A stretch of DNA of 64,000 bases from Sporosarcina sp. P33 (lineage in GTDB: Bacteria > Bacillota > Bacilli > Bacillales_A > Planococcaceae), in the NCBI RefSeq assembly GCF_002077155.1, contig NZ_CP015027.1, positions 372,001 through 436,000 on the forward strand. Reading direction: 5' to 3'. How positions within the stretch are numbered: position 1 is the first letter of the stretch; each line of letters opens with the position of its first letter. Below the pieces are notes generated by a model that was given only the letters and a program-made list of their open reading frames with translations, did not search any database and was not told where the DNA came from. Of the stretch, positions 1 through 7,075 are shown piece after piece. The position numbers and the translations under genes were made by a program.

Positions 1-395
1 TTCCATTAGTTATATGCGAAAACATACAGGAAAATCAATCTGTATGCAGTACTGACGAAATTCTGAAAACAAACCTGCCAAAATTAGCTCTCATTCCTCT
101 CAGTAATCGTAGTGTACAATATTTTACACACGCTGTCAGAGAGCAGTAATTCTTAAGCCCCCACTCCTTCCGCAGAACAAAATAGACAGACACTGTGCTG
201 TTGCATTCACCTAATCCATTATGATCTTTTCAATTTATATCAGCCGTAAGCAATACTTACAATTCGTCATAATTTCTAAATTACATACTTAGTATAAAGC
301 GTTAACAGAAAAAAGCTTGCAGGAAATGATTCAAAAAACATAGAAATCATCATTCCCAAACAATTTCCGGCAAGGAATAAACCTGCGACTATTTC
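1..395. other. Intergenic, no gene seen
   Basis: I see no reading frame with a credible ribosome binding site on either strand. The stretch is A/T rich and only leads into the promoter of the gene at 469. Confidence 0.5.
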
Positions 396-426
396 TGTTG
401 ACAATTTGTCAACAACGCTTTATTAT
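396..426 (+). promoter_or_regulatory. SigA-type promoter fused to a 19-bp perfect palindrome
   Basis: TTGACA (398-403) and TATTAT (421-426) are separated by exactly 17 bases, a near-consensus vegetative promoter for the gene at 469. The -35 box is embedded in TGTTGACAATTTGTCAACA (396-414), which has 9-base arms around one central T. A repressor bound there would block RNA polymerase. The downstream gene encodes an XRE-type HTH protein, so autorepression is the simplest inference. Confidence 0.75.
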
Positions 427-468
427 TTTGAGAGTGAAGAATTTTTTTCGTAAAGGGGGAGCCGTGTC

Positions 469-1104
469 ATGTCAGAAGAACGTCTTGGTCTTTCGATCGG
501 GCAATTATTGCGGAATGTATTGCAGGAACGCTCATTGTCTATGCGTAAACTAGGCGAACTTACCGATATTGATACAGCGACCATCTCCCGTATCATCAAT
601 GACAAAAGAAAAGCAACGCTCGATCATTTAGAGAAGTTTTCTACAATATTGGAGATCCCTCTTGCCAAGCTGCTTCAGGCTGCAGGCTATCCTGTAGAAA
701 ATGAAAAAACGAGTGAATCTGCTTATGATGAAACGATTCAGCAACTGGCCGACACGTCAGGACTTCTGTCTGCCAATTTTTCGATTGAAAAAGTGGAAGA
801 TCAGCTGGCAGGTTACAAAGCGTATGTTCAGACGAAAGAAGGCAGAGAAAGAATTTTACATGACTTTGAAATGAAATTAAAAATTGCCGGCGGTGTAGGG
901 CCTTTCGTCGATCAATTAAAAGAATTGTATAACCGATTTAAGATGCGGGATGCGGCTAAACGGGATCTTGCCGTCATCGGCAGCGCATTATTGTACTTTA
1001 TCGTCCCTGTAGATGTGATTCCTGACTATTTATTTGCAGTCGGATATCTGGACGATGCAGTAGCTGTGCAAATCGCTTCAAGTGTACTAACCAAGAATTC
1101 ATAA
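469..1104 (+). CDS. XRE-family HTH protein with C-terminal DUF1232 (YkvA-like)
   Basis: 211 residues in two parts. Residues about 9-70 form an XRE-type helix-turn-helix (core TDIDTATISRIINDKRKAT), predicted to bind DNA. Residues about 164-203 carry the hydrophobic DUF1232/YkvA signature PVDVIPDYLFAVGYLDD, a short, possibly membrane-associated domain of unknown function. The ATG follows an AAAGGGGGAG ribosome site. The promoter overlaps a perfect palindrome that this protein may bind. The LCP gene begins about 20 bases downstream on the same strand, so the two are probably cotranscribed. The regulator call is firm from the HTH; the target and the role of DUF1232 are unknown. Confidence 0.85.
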   Translation: MSEERLGLSIGQLLRNVLQERSLSMRKLGELTDIDTATISRIINDKRKATLDHLEKFSTILEIPLAKLLQAAGYPVENEKTSESAYDETIQQLADTSGLLSANFSIEKVEDQLAGYKAYVQTKEGRERILHDFEMKLKIAGGVGPFVDQLKELYNRFKMRDAAKRDLAVIGSALLYFIVPVDVIPDYLFAVGYLDDAVAVQIASSVLTKNS

Positions 1105-1125
1105 TCAGATGAGTAGGTGTCAAAA

Positions 1126-2277
1126 TTGGAAATGAGAGAGAAAGAAAAGAAGAAAAAGAAAAAACTGAAGAGAAAATATAAACGCCTGTTATTCTTTGTA
1201 TTTACGCTTCTTTTATTGGCTGGCGGAGGTTATGTGGCAGCACAGTATACAAGCGGTCTGTCATTCGCGAATAACAGTACGATGAATGAAATCCATACAG
1301 AACTCAGCGACAGCAGCAATACATTCGAGGAGTTTGAAGGAGCCGAGGCACAATTCGGCGAAATCAACGTGTTGCTGATTGGAAATGATGCAAGAGGAGA
1401 CGAAGACGACTCACGATCAGATGCATTAATGATCGGCCATTATAATCAGTCCACGAACCAAGTAAAGTTAGTTTCCCTCATGCGCGATACATACGTCGAG
1501 ATTCCGGATCACGGCATGCAAAAAATCAATGCGGCCTTCTCACTTGGCGGACCTGAACTGGTACGCAAAACGATTAAGCATAATTTCGATGTTGATGTGC
1601 AGTATTATGCAATTGTGAATTTTGAAGGCTTTTCAAAAATCGTAGATGTTATTGCACCCGACGGTATTGAAGTGGATATTCCATATACTATGTCGCACGG
1701 GCTGGGCTTGACGCTGGAACCCGGCCAGCAAAAACTGAACGGTGACCAATTGCTTGGCTATGTGCGTTTCCGCCATGATATCCACAGCGACTACGGGCGG
1801 GTGGAGCGCCAGCAGGAAGCGTTATCGAAACTTAAAGACGAAGCGATGAGCATACAGACACTCGTCAATTTGCCGAAACTAATGGGTGTCATCGAACCGT
1901 ATATTGATACAAACATTGACAGCAAGACTATATTCACAATCGGTAAAGGAATGATTACCGGAGGAAAGGACAATGCACTCGAATCATTGCGTATTCCAGT
2001 GGAAGGTTCTTTCGGGGATCTGCGCACAGATGTTGGGGCTGTGCTGGAGATTAATTTGGCACAAAATAAACAAGCGTTACGTGAATTTTTATCTGTTGAA
2101 GATGAAAATGAAGAACCGACTGTTGAAGATGAAGAACCGACTGAAGAATTCAAAATAGAACAGCCTGCCAATGAAGGCCTTGAACAAGATCCGCAATATG
2201 ATGACAATCAAAAATACAAATATGACACTGAAGGATATCTTTCCCGCGAAAGATATTATGAAGAACCTGCAATATAA
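1126..2277 (+). CDS. LytR-CpsA-Psr (LCP) family cell-wall glycopolymer ligase
   Basis: 383 residues from a TTG start at 1126, chosen because TAGGTG lies 6 bases upstream; a GTG at 1117 is the alternative but has no good ribosome site. A lysine-rich cytoplasmic start (residues 1-20) is followed by one membrane segment (about 20-40) and the extracellular LCP domain: INVLLIGNDARGDEDDSRSD, then LVSLMRDTYVEIPD and KINAAFSLGGP, then RFRHDIHSDYGRVERQQEAL. LCP enzymes transfer teichoic acid or other glycopolymers from undecaprenyl pyrophosphate carriers to peptidoglycan. The last 65 residues are an acidic, low-complexity tail with a short repeated EEPT unit. Likely cotranscribed with the HTH/DUF1232 gene. 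Confidence 0.9.
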   Translation: MEMREKEKKKKKKLKRKYKRLLFFVFTLLLLAGGGYVAAQYTSGLSFANNSTMNEIHTELSDSSNTFEEFEGAEAQFGEINVLLIGNDARGDEDDSRSDALMIGHYNQSTNQVKLVSLMRDTYVEIPDHGMQKINAAFSLGGPELVRKTIKHNFDVDVQYYAIVNFEGFSKIVDVIAPDGIEVDIPYTMSHGLGLTLEPGQQKLNGDQLLGYVRFRHDIHSDYGRVERQQEALSKLKDEAMSIQTLVNLPKLMGVIEPYIDTNIDSKTIFTIGKGMITGGKDNALESLRIPVEGSFGDLRTDVGAVLEINLAQNKQALREFLSVEDENEEPTVEDEEPTEEFKIEQPANEGLEQDPQYDDNQKYKYDTEGYLSRERYYEEPAI

Positions 2278-2352
2278 GTAATGACTGCACAGCTTGAACT
2301 ATGCATGCAAATCCATTACTTGCAGGTCCCCCTTTATTGCTAAGATAGTACT

Positions 2353-2398
2353 AATAAAACGAAGCTGTCCGAATTTTTCCGGACAGCTTCGTTTTATT
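2353..2398. terminator. Strong bidirectional terminator
   Basis: GAAGCTGTCCG (2361-2371) pairs with CGGACAGCTTC (2380-2390) around an 8-base loop, and flanking AATAAAAC/GTTTTATT extend the stem. It ends the LCP transcript and can also stop transcription coming from the tRNA side. The rest of 2278-2597 shows no gene. Confidence 0.9.
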
Positions 2399-2597
2399 CA
2401 GAGAGACTGCACCTTAACGTGAAATATCCTTTTGGGCAGTCACAGCAGCACGCCAACTGAATTTTATTCAAATGTCTCTGAAATGCGAATCTGATAACAT
2501 CGCCCGATACAACGAAGAAGGTCATCGGATTAAATGATCATCATAACTTCTTTACGTAAATAACACTTTTCTGCTACTTCATTTATTGCCATAGGTA

Positions 2598-2671
2598 CGT
2601 CCCAGAAGGGATTCGAACCCCCGACCTACGCCTTAGGAGGGCGTTGCTCTATCCAGCTGAGCTACTGGGAC
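2598..2671 (-). tRNA. tRNA-Arg (anticodon CCT)
   Basis: Read on the minus strand, a 74-base cloverleaf starts with acceptor GTCCCAG (pairs with CTGGGAC), has a D arm GCTC..GAGC, anticodon stem ACGCC/GGCGT with loop CTCCTAA, and a T loop TTCGAAT. Discriminator base G; CCA is not encoded. It lies 60 bases downstream of the SET-domain gene on the same strand. Confidence 0.95.
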
Positions 2672-2680
2672 ATGATAATA

Positions 2681-2726
2681 CATGGGAACGACTTTAATTC
2701 AGACAGTGAATCAAAGTGTTCCCATG
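2681..2726. repeat. 46-bp near-perfect hairpin between the SET gene and tRNA-Arg
   Basis: CATGGGAAC (2681-2689) matches GTTCCCATG (2718-2726), and the arms continue inward through ACTTT/AAAGT and ATTCA/TGAAT to a 5-base loop with only small bulges. There is no T-run on either strand, so it is not a normal intrinsic terminator. It could be an RNA processing hairpin or a tiny mobile remnant. An adjoining 14-base palindrome (2727-2740) includes the SET stop codon. Confidence 0.7.
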
Positions 2727-2731
2727 AATGA

Positions 2732-3139
2732 TTAATCATTAGCCGTGCCGTCATAATCTTCATTAAACCATAATTGCTCATCATCATCAACGTCGCCGTT
2801 ATAGTTAATCAAAATTTCTTCCCCTGCCTTAATATCTTTATAGGCAAAGAAATCAAATGTGTGGTTATCAAAATTAATATCATAGGTTGCGTTCGGTTCA
2901 TACGAGTGATTGAACAGCATTCCGTAGCCAAGCAGGATGGCAGTATGGTTTACTCCGTATTCAAAAGCATAGTCTGCCAGTACGGTTTTTTCAATATGCT
3001 GGTGATCTTCGTTTGGGTAGGCAATGACAGGAGCTGCGTGCAATAGCTGCCCTTTTTTAATATCGCAGGTAGCGAATACCCCTCTGTTGTTTTCTCCATC
3101 ACCAATGGGAGAAAGCTTTACTTCTATTATGTCTTTCAC
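2732..3139 (-). CDS. SET-domain protein (putative protein-lysine methyltransferase)
   Basis: 135 residues, essentially a bare SET domain. It contains RGVFA (residues 19-23), the hallmark NHSYEPNATY (77-86) and AGEEILINY (105-113), the segments that form the S-adenosylmethionine pocket and pseudoknot in SET enzymes. Bacterial single-domain SET proteins are known but their substrates mostly are not. GTG start at 3139; the ribosome site is ambiguous (GAGTAG directly upstream). A TATAAT lies at 3154-3159 on the minus strand. The activity is inferred from the fold; no substrate can be read from the context. Confidence 0.8.
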   Translation of the reverse strand: MKDIIEVKLSPIGDGENNRGVFATCDIKKGQLLHAAPVIAYPNEDHQHIEKTVLADYAFEYGVNHTAILLGYGMLFNHSYEPNATYDINFDNHTFDFFAYKDIKAGEEILINYNGDVDDDEQLWFNEDYDGTAND

Positions 3140-3234
3140 CTACTCGCTTGTAAATTATACTAGGCAAGTATAACATTATTTGGAGCAAATTGCTCTTTTT
3201 TATTATTTTATAGCCGATGCTGCATCAATCTTTT

Positions 3235-4194
3235 TCACAGCGGCTTTAGTCTGCTTTCAATTTCTTCGCGGCGATTCTCCAAAAATGGCGGCAATGCCAG
3301 ACTTTCTCCCAAAAACTCCAGCTCTTCATCTGTGTCAAAACCCGGTCCGTCTGTCGCCAATTCAATCGTCAGGCCGTTCGGGTCTTTCAAATAGACGGAA
3401 CGGAAATAATAACGATCCACGTACTGGGAGTTCGGAATACCATTTTCATTCAATTTATCAATGAATGCATGTAATTCTTTCTCGTCTTCCACACGCAGGG
3501 CAATGTGATGGACACTTCCTCTGCCCGGACGTTCTCTTGGCAGGTCTGTTCGATGTTCCACATGTATTTCGGCACCCGTACCGCCTTCAGCAGTTTCATA
3601 TATAACGATATCCGGCTGACCTTCCGTTTCTGAAGGATAGCTGCCCTTTTTATGGAACCCTAAAATATTCGTCAGCAGTTCATCCGTTTCTTCTGCATTT
3701 TCTACTGTCAGACGGGAAGGACCCAGCCCGATGATGCCGTACTCCTGCGGGACAGGACTCTTCTCCCATGGCACACCGCCTGTCACCCCTTCATTATGTT
3801 CGTCCGAAACTAAAAGCAGCCGCTGACCTTCAAAATCCGTGAAAGGCAAAACAGACCGGCCTGCCTGCTCCCGGATTTCTTCATGCGATACATGGAATTC
3901 CTCAAATCTGGACTTCCAATACACTAGCGCCTGATCAGTCGGCACACGCAGTGATGTTAAAGAAATACTGTTGGTCCCTTTATATGTTTGTCCCGCAAGC
4001 GGTATTTCAAAGAACGTCACATCAGTCCCCGGATTTCCTTTCTCATCTGCGTAAAACAAGTGATACATGGAAGACGAATCTTGGTTAACTGTTTTTTTAA
4101 CAAGCCGCATACCTAAAATATTCGTATAGAAGTCCAAGTTTTTCTTTGCATTTGCAGTAATAGCCGACATATGATGCAGTCCTTTAATTTTCAT
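3235..4194 (-). CDS. Ring-cleaving dioxygenase of the VOC superfamily (MhqA/MhqO-like)
   Basis: 319 residues with two tandem vicinal-oxygen-chelate modules. The first begins GLHHMSAITANAKKNLDFY (residues 5-23), the second around residues 152-290 with SVHHIALRV (227-235) and SVYLKDPNGLTIELAT (266-281). The paired histidines and the glutamate of TIELA are the metal ligands of this family. Bacillus relatives MhqA, MhqE and MhqO detoxify quinones and hydroquinones. Its ATG overlaps the TGA of the upstream MarR gene (ATGA, 4191-4194), so the two are translationally coupled. Regulation by that MarR protein is strongly suggested; the exact substrate is not. Confidence 0.88.
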   Translation of the reverse strand: MKIKGLHHMSAITANAKKNLDFYTNILGMRLVKKTVNQDSSSMYHLFYADEKGNPGTDVTFFEIPLAGQTYKGTNSISLTSLRVPTDQALVYWKSRFEEFHVSHEEIREQAGRSVLPFTDFEGQRLLLVSDEHNEGVTGGVPWEKSPVPQEYGIIGLGPSRLTVENAEETDELLTNILGFHKKGSYPSETEGQPDIVIYETAEGGTGAEIHVEHRTDLPRERPGRGSVHHIALRVEDEKELHAFIDKLNENGIPNSQYVDRYYFRSVYLKDPNGLTIELATDGPGFDTDEELEFLGESLALPPFLENRREEIESRLKPL

Positions 4195-4622
4195 CGTAAC
4201 TCCTCCTCGTATTTTAATTTCTTCAACAAAGCATGAAGCTGTTTTTTCTCATCTATAGTCAAATTTTTAAATTGACCGGCCTGAAAATCTTCTTGTGCCG
4301 GTACTACTTCCTGAAATAACGCCTTGCCGGATTCAGTCAGTGATAAGTATTTCGTTTTCCACTCTTGTTCCCGTTCAATTATATTCATGCGTTCCATCTT
4401 TTGAAGAAGCTTAGTGATATTGCCTTTTGTCACAAATAACTTTTTACCAAGCTCTTGCTGAGAAATTTTCGTATGACTCCCTACCTGTACCAAAACATCA
4501 AACTGTGCAGCGGTTAAGCCCCATTTTTTCAAGTGCTGATTGGACAGGCGAATGCTTTGATTGTAAATCCTCGACAGACGGAACCATAACAGTAAATCTA
4601 GACGATTCGATTGTGAATCCAT
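4191..4622 (-). CDS. MarR-family repressor, MhqR-like
   Basis: 143 residues from ATG 4622, which follows AGGGGG; an upstream in-frame ATG at 4694 would lie inside the promoter and is rejected. The winged helix is evident: LTAAQFDVLVQVG, then ISQQELGKKLFVTKGNITKL (recognition region) and ERMNIIEREQEW with a wing, then a C-terminal dimerisation helix. Overlaps its dioxygenase partner by 4 bases. By analogy with MhqR, which senses quinone-like electrophiles, it should repress its own operon through the palindrome at 4664-4683. The ligand is inferred. Confidence 0.88.
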   Translation of the reverse strand: MDSQSNRLDLLLWFRLSRIYNQSIRLSNQHLKKWGLTAAQFDVLVQVGSHTKISQQELGKKLFVTKGNITKLLQKMERMNIIEREQEWKTKYLSLTESGKALFQEVVPAQEDFQAGQFKNLTIDEKKQLHALLKKLKYEEELR

Positions 4623-4663
4623 GTTTGCCCCCTGACTCCAATTACGTGGTTTATTACTATTTA

Positions 4664-4694
4664 TCAGTTTACAGGTGAACTGACGAGCAGTCAA
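4664..4694 (-). promoter_or_regulatory. MarR operon promoter with overlapping operator
   Basis: On the minus strand TTGACT (4689-4694), a 17-base spacer and TAAACT (4666-4671) form a SigA promoter. The 20-base near-palindrome TCAGTTTACAGGTGAACTGA (4664-4683) covers the -10 box and half of the spacer, with 8 of 9 arm bases matching. This is where an autorepressing MarR dimer would bind. Confidence 0.75.
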
Positions 4695-4783
4695 ACTCTT
4701 TGCTTAGCCGAGAGCCTGCAGGTAGATTCTGCCATACACTTTCATGTATTATGGAGGCATAATTAAAAAGCGAGGTAGTTTAT

Positions 4784-5626
4784 ATGATGAATAAAAAACT
4801 ATGGTGGGCTGCAGCTGGAGCAGGTGTCTTGCTTCTGCTGCTGATCATAGCAATTGTGAATATGAAAGAGCCCGCTGTCAGCACAAAAAAGGACGTGCCG
4901 CCAAGTGAATCTGCCGCCGCTGGAACTGCTGAAGAGAACTCCATTGAACTGCAAGAGCCTGTGAAAGAAACAACAGACTCAGAGGAGAGAAAAGAACCCG
5001 CTGCTGCACCTGCTGACTCCAATCCAAACCAGACAGAACAGCCGTCATCTGTTTCGGCCGAGGATAAACCGGCGGCGGCTCCTGATAAAACACCGGTCCA
5101 GCCGGCGACACCGCCTGCAGCAAAAGAGCCGGAATCTGCGCCGTCTTCGCCTATTAAACCGGGTATGTATCAAGTCGGAACAGATATTGAGCCGGGAGAA
5201 TATATTGTTTTCTCTGATGGGATCACGCTTCTTGAAAACACGAAAGATCAAACGGGAAATCCCGAAAGTATTGTGTTTAATATAGCTCTCGATGGCCGTT
5301 CCCATACGTATGTAACGCTGCAGCAAGGGGAATATTTCAAGCTGCAGGGAGGCGAAATGTACCCTGTTTCCAGCGCGCCTGACTTGCAGCCGGCAAACGG
5401 TGTTTATACTGACGGACAATATAAAGTCGGAACGGATATTCCTGCAGGTGCATACAACCTCATAGCGGACGATAAAAACGATATTGGATTCTATGAGATC
5501 AGCAAAGACAGCAGACAGGATATGATGGATCTCTTGGTCAGTGACGTAGTCGAGGGAGAAACAAAAATCACTGTGTCAAACGGACAATACCTCACCATTC
5601 GAAATGCTTATATAGAAGTAAAATAA
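4784..5626 (+). CDS. Membrane-anchored or secreted protein with two repeated beta-rich domains
   Basis: 280 residues; ATG 4784 follows GAGGT by 7 bases. An N-terminal hydrophobic segment (residues about 7-26) lacks a lipobox and may be an uncleaved anchor. A disordered Ala/Pro/Glu-rich linker (about 30-125) leads to two homologous domains: GMYQVGTDIEPGEY (from 126) and GQYKVGTDIPAGAY (from 210), each ending in a QGEYFKLQGG or NGQYLTIRNA type strand. Such repeats occur in secreted Firmicutes proteins, but I know no proven function. It is convergent with the repeat/IS region, and the repeat's terminal hairpin probably ends its transcript. Confidence 0.8.
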   Translation: MMNKKLWWAAAGAGVLLLLLIIAIVNMKEPAVSTKKDVPPSESAAAGTAEENSIELQEPVKETTDSEERKEPAAAPADSNPNQTEQPSSVSAEDKPAAAPDKTPVQPATPPAAKEPESAPSSPIKPGMYQVGTDIEPGEYIVFSDGITLLENTKDQTGNPESIVFNIALDGRSHTYVTLQQGEYFKLQGGEMYPVSSAPDLQPANGVYTDGQYKVGTDIPAGAYNLIADDKNDIGFYEISKDSRQDMMDLLVSDVVEGETKITVSNGQYLTIRNAYIEVK

Positions 5627-5706
5627 AAAAGAGACTGGGACATAATATGAAAAAAGCGTAAAGGTAGACTGACCTAGCGATATGAGACACATATAAAACA
5701 CCATGA

Positions 5707-6543
5707 TTAGGCTGCTTTGACACCATATTTTATCGGTGTCAGGTAGCCTAATTTTTCTTGGATACGTTCTTCATTATAATAATTTAAATAGGCAATTACT
5801 CGTTCAACTACAATATTATTGCGTAATGAATTAAATTTAACGTATTGAAATTCTTCAGATTTCAGACTCGAATGAAATGATTCAATCACCGCATTGTCCC
5901 AACAGTTTCCTCGACGTGACATGCTGCCGATCAGGTCGTTATCCTTGATATAGGCTTGATACGCGTATGACGTATACACACTCCCTTGATCCGAATGTAT
6001 AATCACTCCTGTGGGGTGGTTTCTCGCAGCTAGTGCCGCCTTTAACGTGTCAATTACGAGTGGTGTCTGTTGATGGTCGTATAATTTGTAAGCAACAATT
6101 TCATTATTGTATAAATCCATAATGGTTGAAAGATATTTTGTCGTACTACCATACTGGATATAGGTGATGTCGGTTACCCACTTCTGATTCGGTTCACTAG
6201 CTGTGAAATTACGTTTAAGAAGATCTGGGGCAATTATGATACTTTCCCCTTGAGATTTCCACTTTCGTTTAGGCTTGATACGACACTGTAAGTTATGCTT
6301 TTGCATGAGGCGTTGAACCGTATTGCGATTCAATTCTATGTTGTATTCCTGCTTTAGAAATGCTTTGATTTTTCTATGTCCATTCCGATATTTAGTGCGT
6401 TTACACAATTCTATAATAGCCTCCTCTTCCACTGAAAGAGACTTATCCGTTTCCTCCAGACGCCACCTATAGTAGGTAGCTCGTGGTACTCCTAATGCGG
6501 ATAAAATGGCTGTTATTGTATACTTCTTTTTTAGTTTTTCCAC
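5707..6543 (-). CDS. IS3-family transposase OrfB (DDE integrase core)
   Basis: 278 residues from the internal ATG, but normally made as an OrfAB fusion. The helical HTH_21 region (residues 40-95) precedes an rve integrase core with catalytic D125 (WVTDITYI), D185 (HSDQGSVY) and E221 (CWDNAVIESF), all present. The orfB frame stays open back through VHGDRKEIEKEIVLQIVEKL to the slippery A AAA AAG at 6591-6597, so a -1 shift would give a continuous OrfAB transposase. The intact triad and frameshift signal suggest the element may still move. Confidence 0.93.
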   Translation of the reverse strand: MEKLKKKYTITAILSALGVPRATYYRWRLEETDKSLSVEEEAIIELCKRTKYRNGHRKIKAFLKQEYNIELNRNTVQRLMQKHNLQCRIKPKRKWKSQGESIIIAPDLLKRNFTASEPNQKWVTDITYIQYGSTTKYLSTIMDLYNNEIVAYKLYDHQQTPLVIDTLKAALAARNHPTGVIIHSDQGSVYTSYAYQAYIKDNDLIGSMSRRGNCWDNAVIESFHSSLKSEEFQYVKFNSLRNNIVVERVIAYLNYYNEERIQEKLGYLTPIKYGVKAA

Positions 6544-6554
6544 AATCTGAAGAA

Positions 6555-6872
6555 CTATTTCTTTCTCAATCTCCTTTCGATCTCCATGTACTTTTTTAGA
6601 ATCTCATTCTCCATTTTTAAATGAGACATCTGTCGTTCTTTCTTGTCCGCTTCACTCGAAAGTTCTGGCCCATGACCGAAGGTATATTGTTTACCTATCG
6701 GTTGATCAAAACGATATATTTCATTTGCACGATACCATCTCATCCAGGTTTCAATCTGGGATTTATTTTTGACTCCGTGCTTCTCCATAATTTCTTTAGT
6801 TGTTAATTCCCCACTCAATTTATCTTTGACAACTGCCCATTTTACTTCGCTTGAATATACGTTTTTGCCCAC
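6555..6872 (-). CDS. IS3-family transposase OrfA (HTH subunit)
   Basis: 105 residues from GTG 6872, which has GGAGGTG 7 bases upstream; the longer frame to 6941 runs into the terminal repeat and is rejected. It has an HTH: YSSEVKWAVVKDKLSGELTT, then KEIMEKHGVKNKSQIETWMRWY, followed by a leucine-zipper-like tail. OrfA binds the IS ends and is the N-terminal half of the OrfAB transposase. The slippery heptamer A AAA AAG (6591-6597) lies 36 bases before its stop and shifts ribosomes into orfB. Confidence 0.9.
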   Translation of the reverse strand: MGKNVYSSEVKWAVVKDKLSGELTTKEIMEKHGVKNKSQIETWMRWYRANEIYRFDQPIGKQYTFGHGPELSSEADKKERQMSHLKMENEILKKYMEIERRLRKK

Positions 6873-7075
6873 GCAAAAACACCTCCGTTGTAAGTACTTT
6901 TTACAAGTGTACCACTTCGAAGGTGTTTTATATTGTCTCAAAAATTTAGGTTAGCCCATGGAGTTTATTATTCCCTTACGCTTTTTTATGTCTATTTTAA
7001 TAAATACTTTGCAAAGCATTTGAGTGGAGCGCAGGGGAACGGACTTTATTTTTAGTTTTGTCCCAGCCTCTTTTT

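Larger units (their letters stand above)
5670..6953 (-). mobile_element. IS3-family (IS150-like) insertion sequence, apparently intact
   Basis: About 1.28 kb with imperfect terminal inverted repeats: TGACCTA-6-TGAGACA-C-ATATAAAACACC at the left (5670-5702) and the complement of TAACCTA-6-TGAGACA-ATATAAAACACC at the right (6922-6953). It holds orfA and orfB on the minus strand with an A AAA AAG slippery site between them. The exact ends and target duplication are not certain; a 3-base TAG on both sides would fit if the ends shift by two bases. Inserted in dispersed repeat copy A. Confidence 0.9.

Noticed and set aside
3175-3210. Terminator GAGC-AAATT-GCTC followed by Ts
   Set aside because: The T-run is on the plus strand where no gene ends, and the stem has only four or five pairs.
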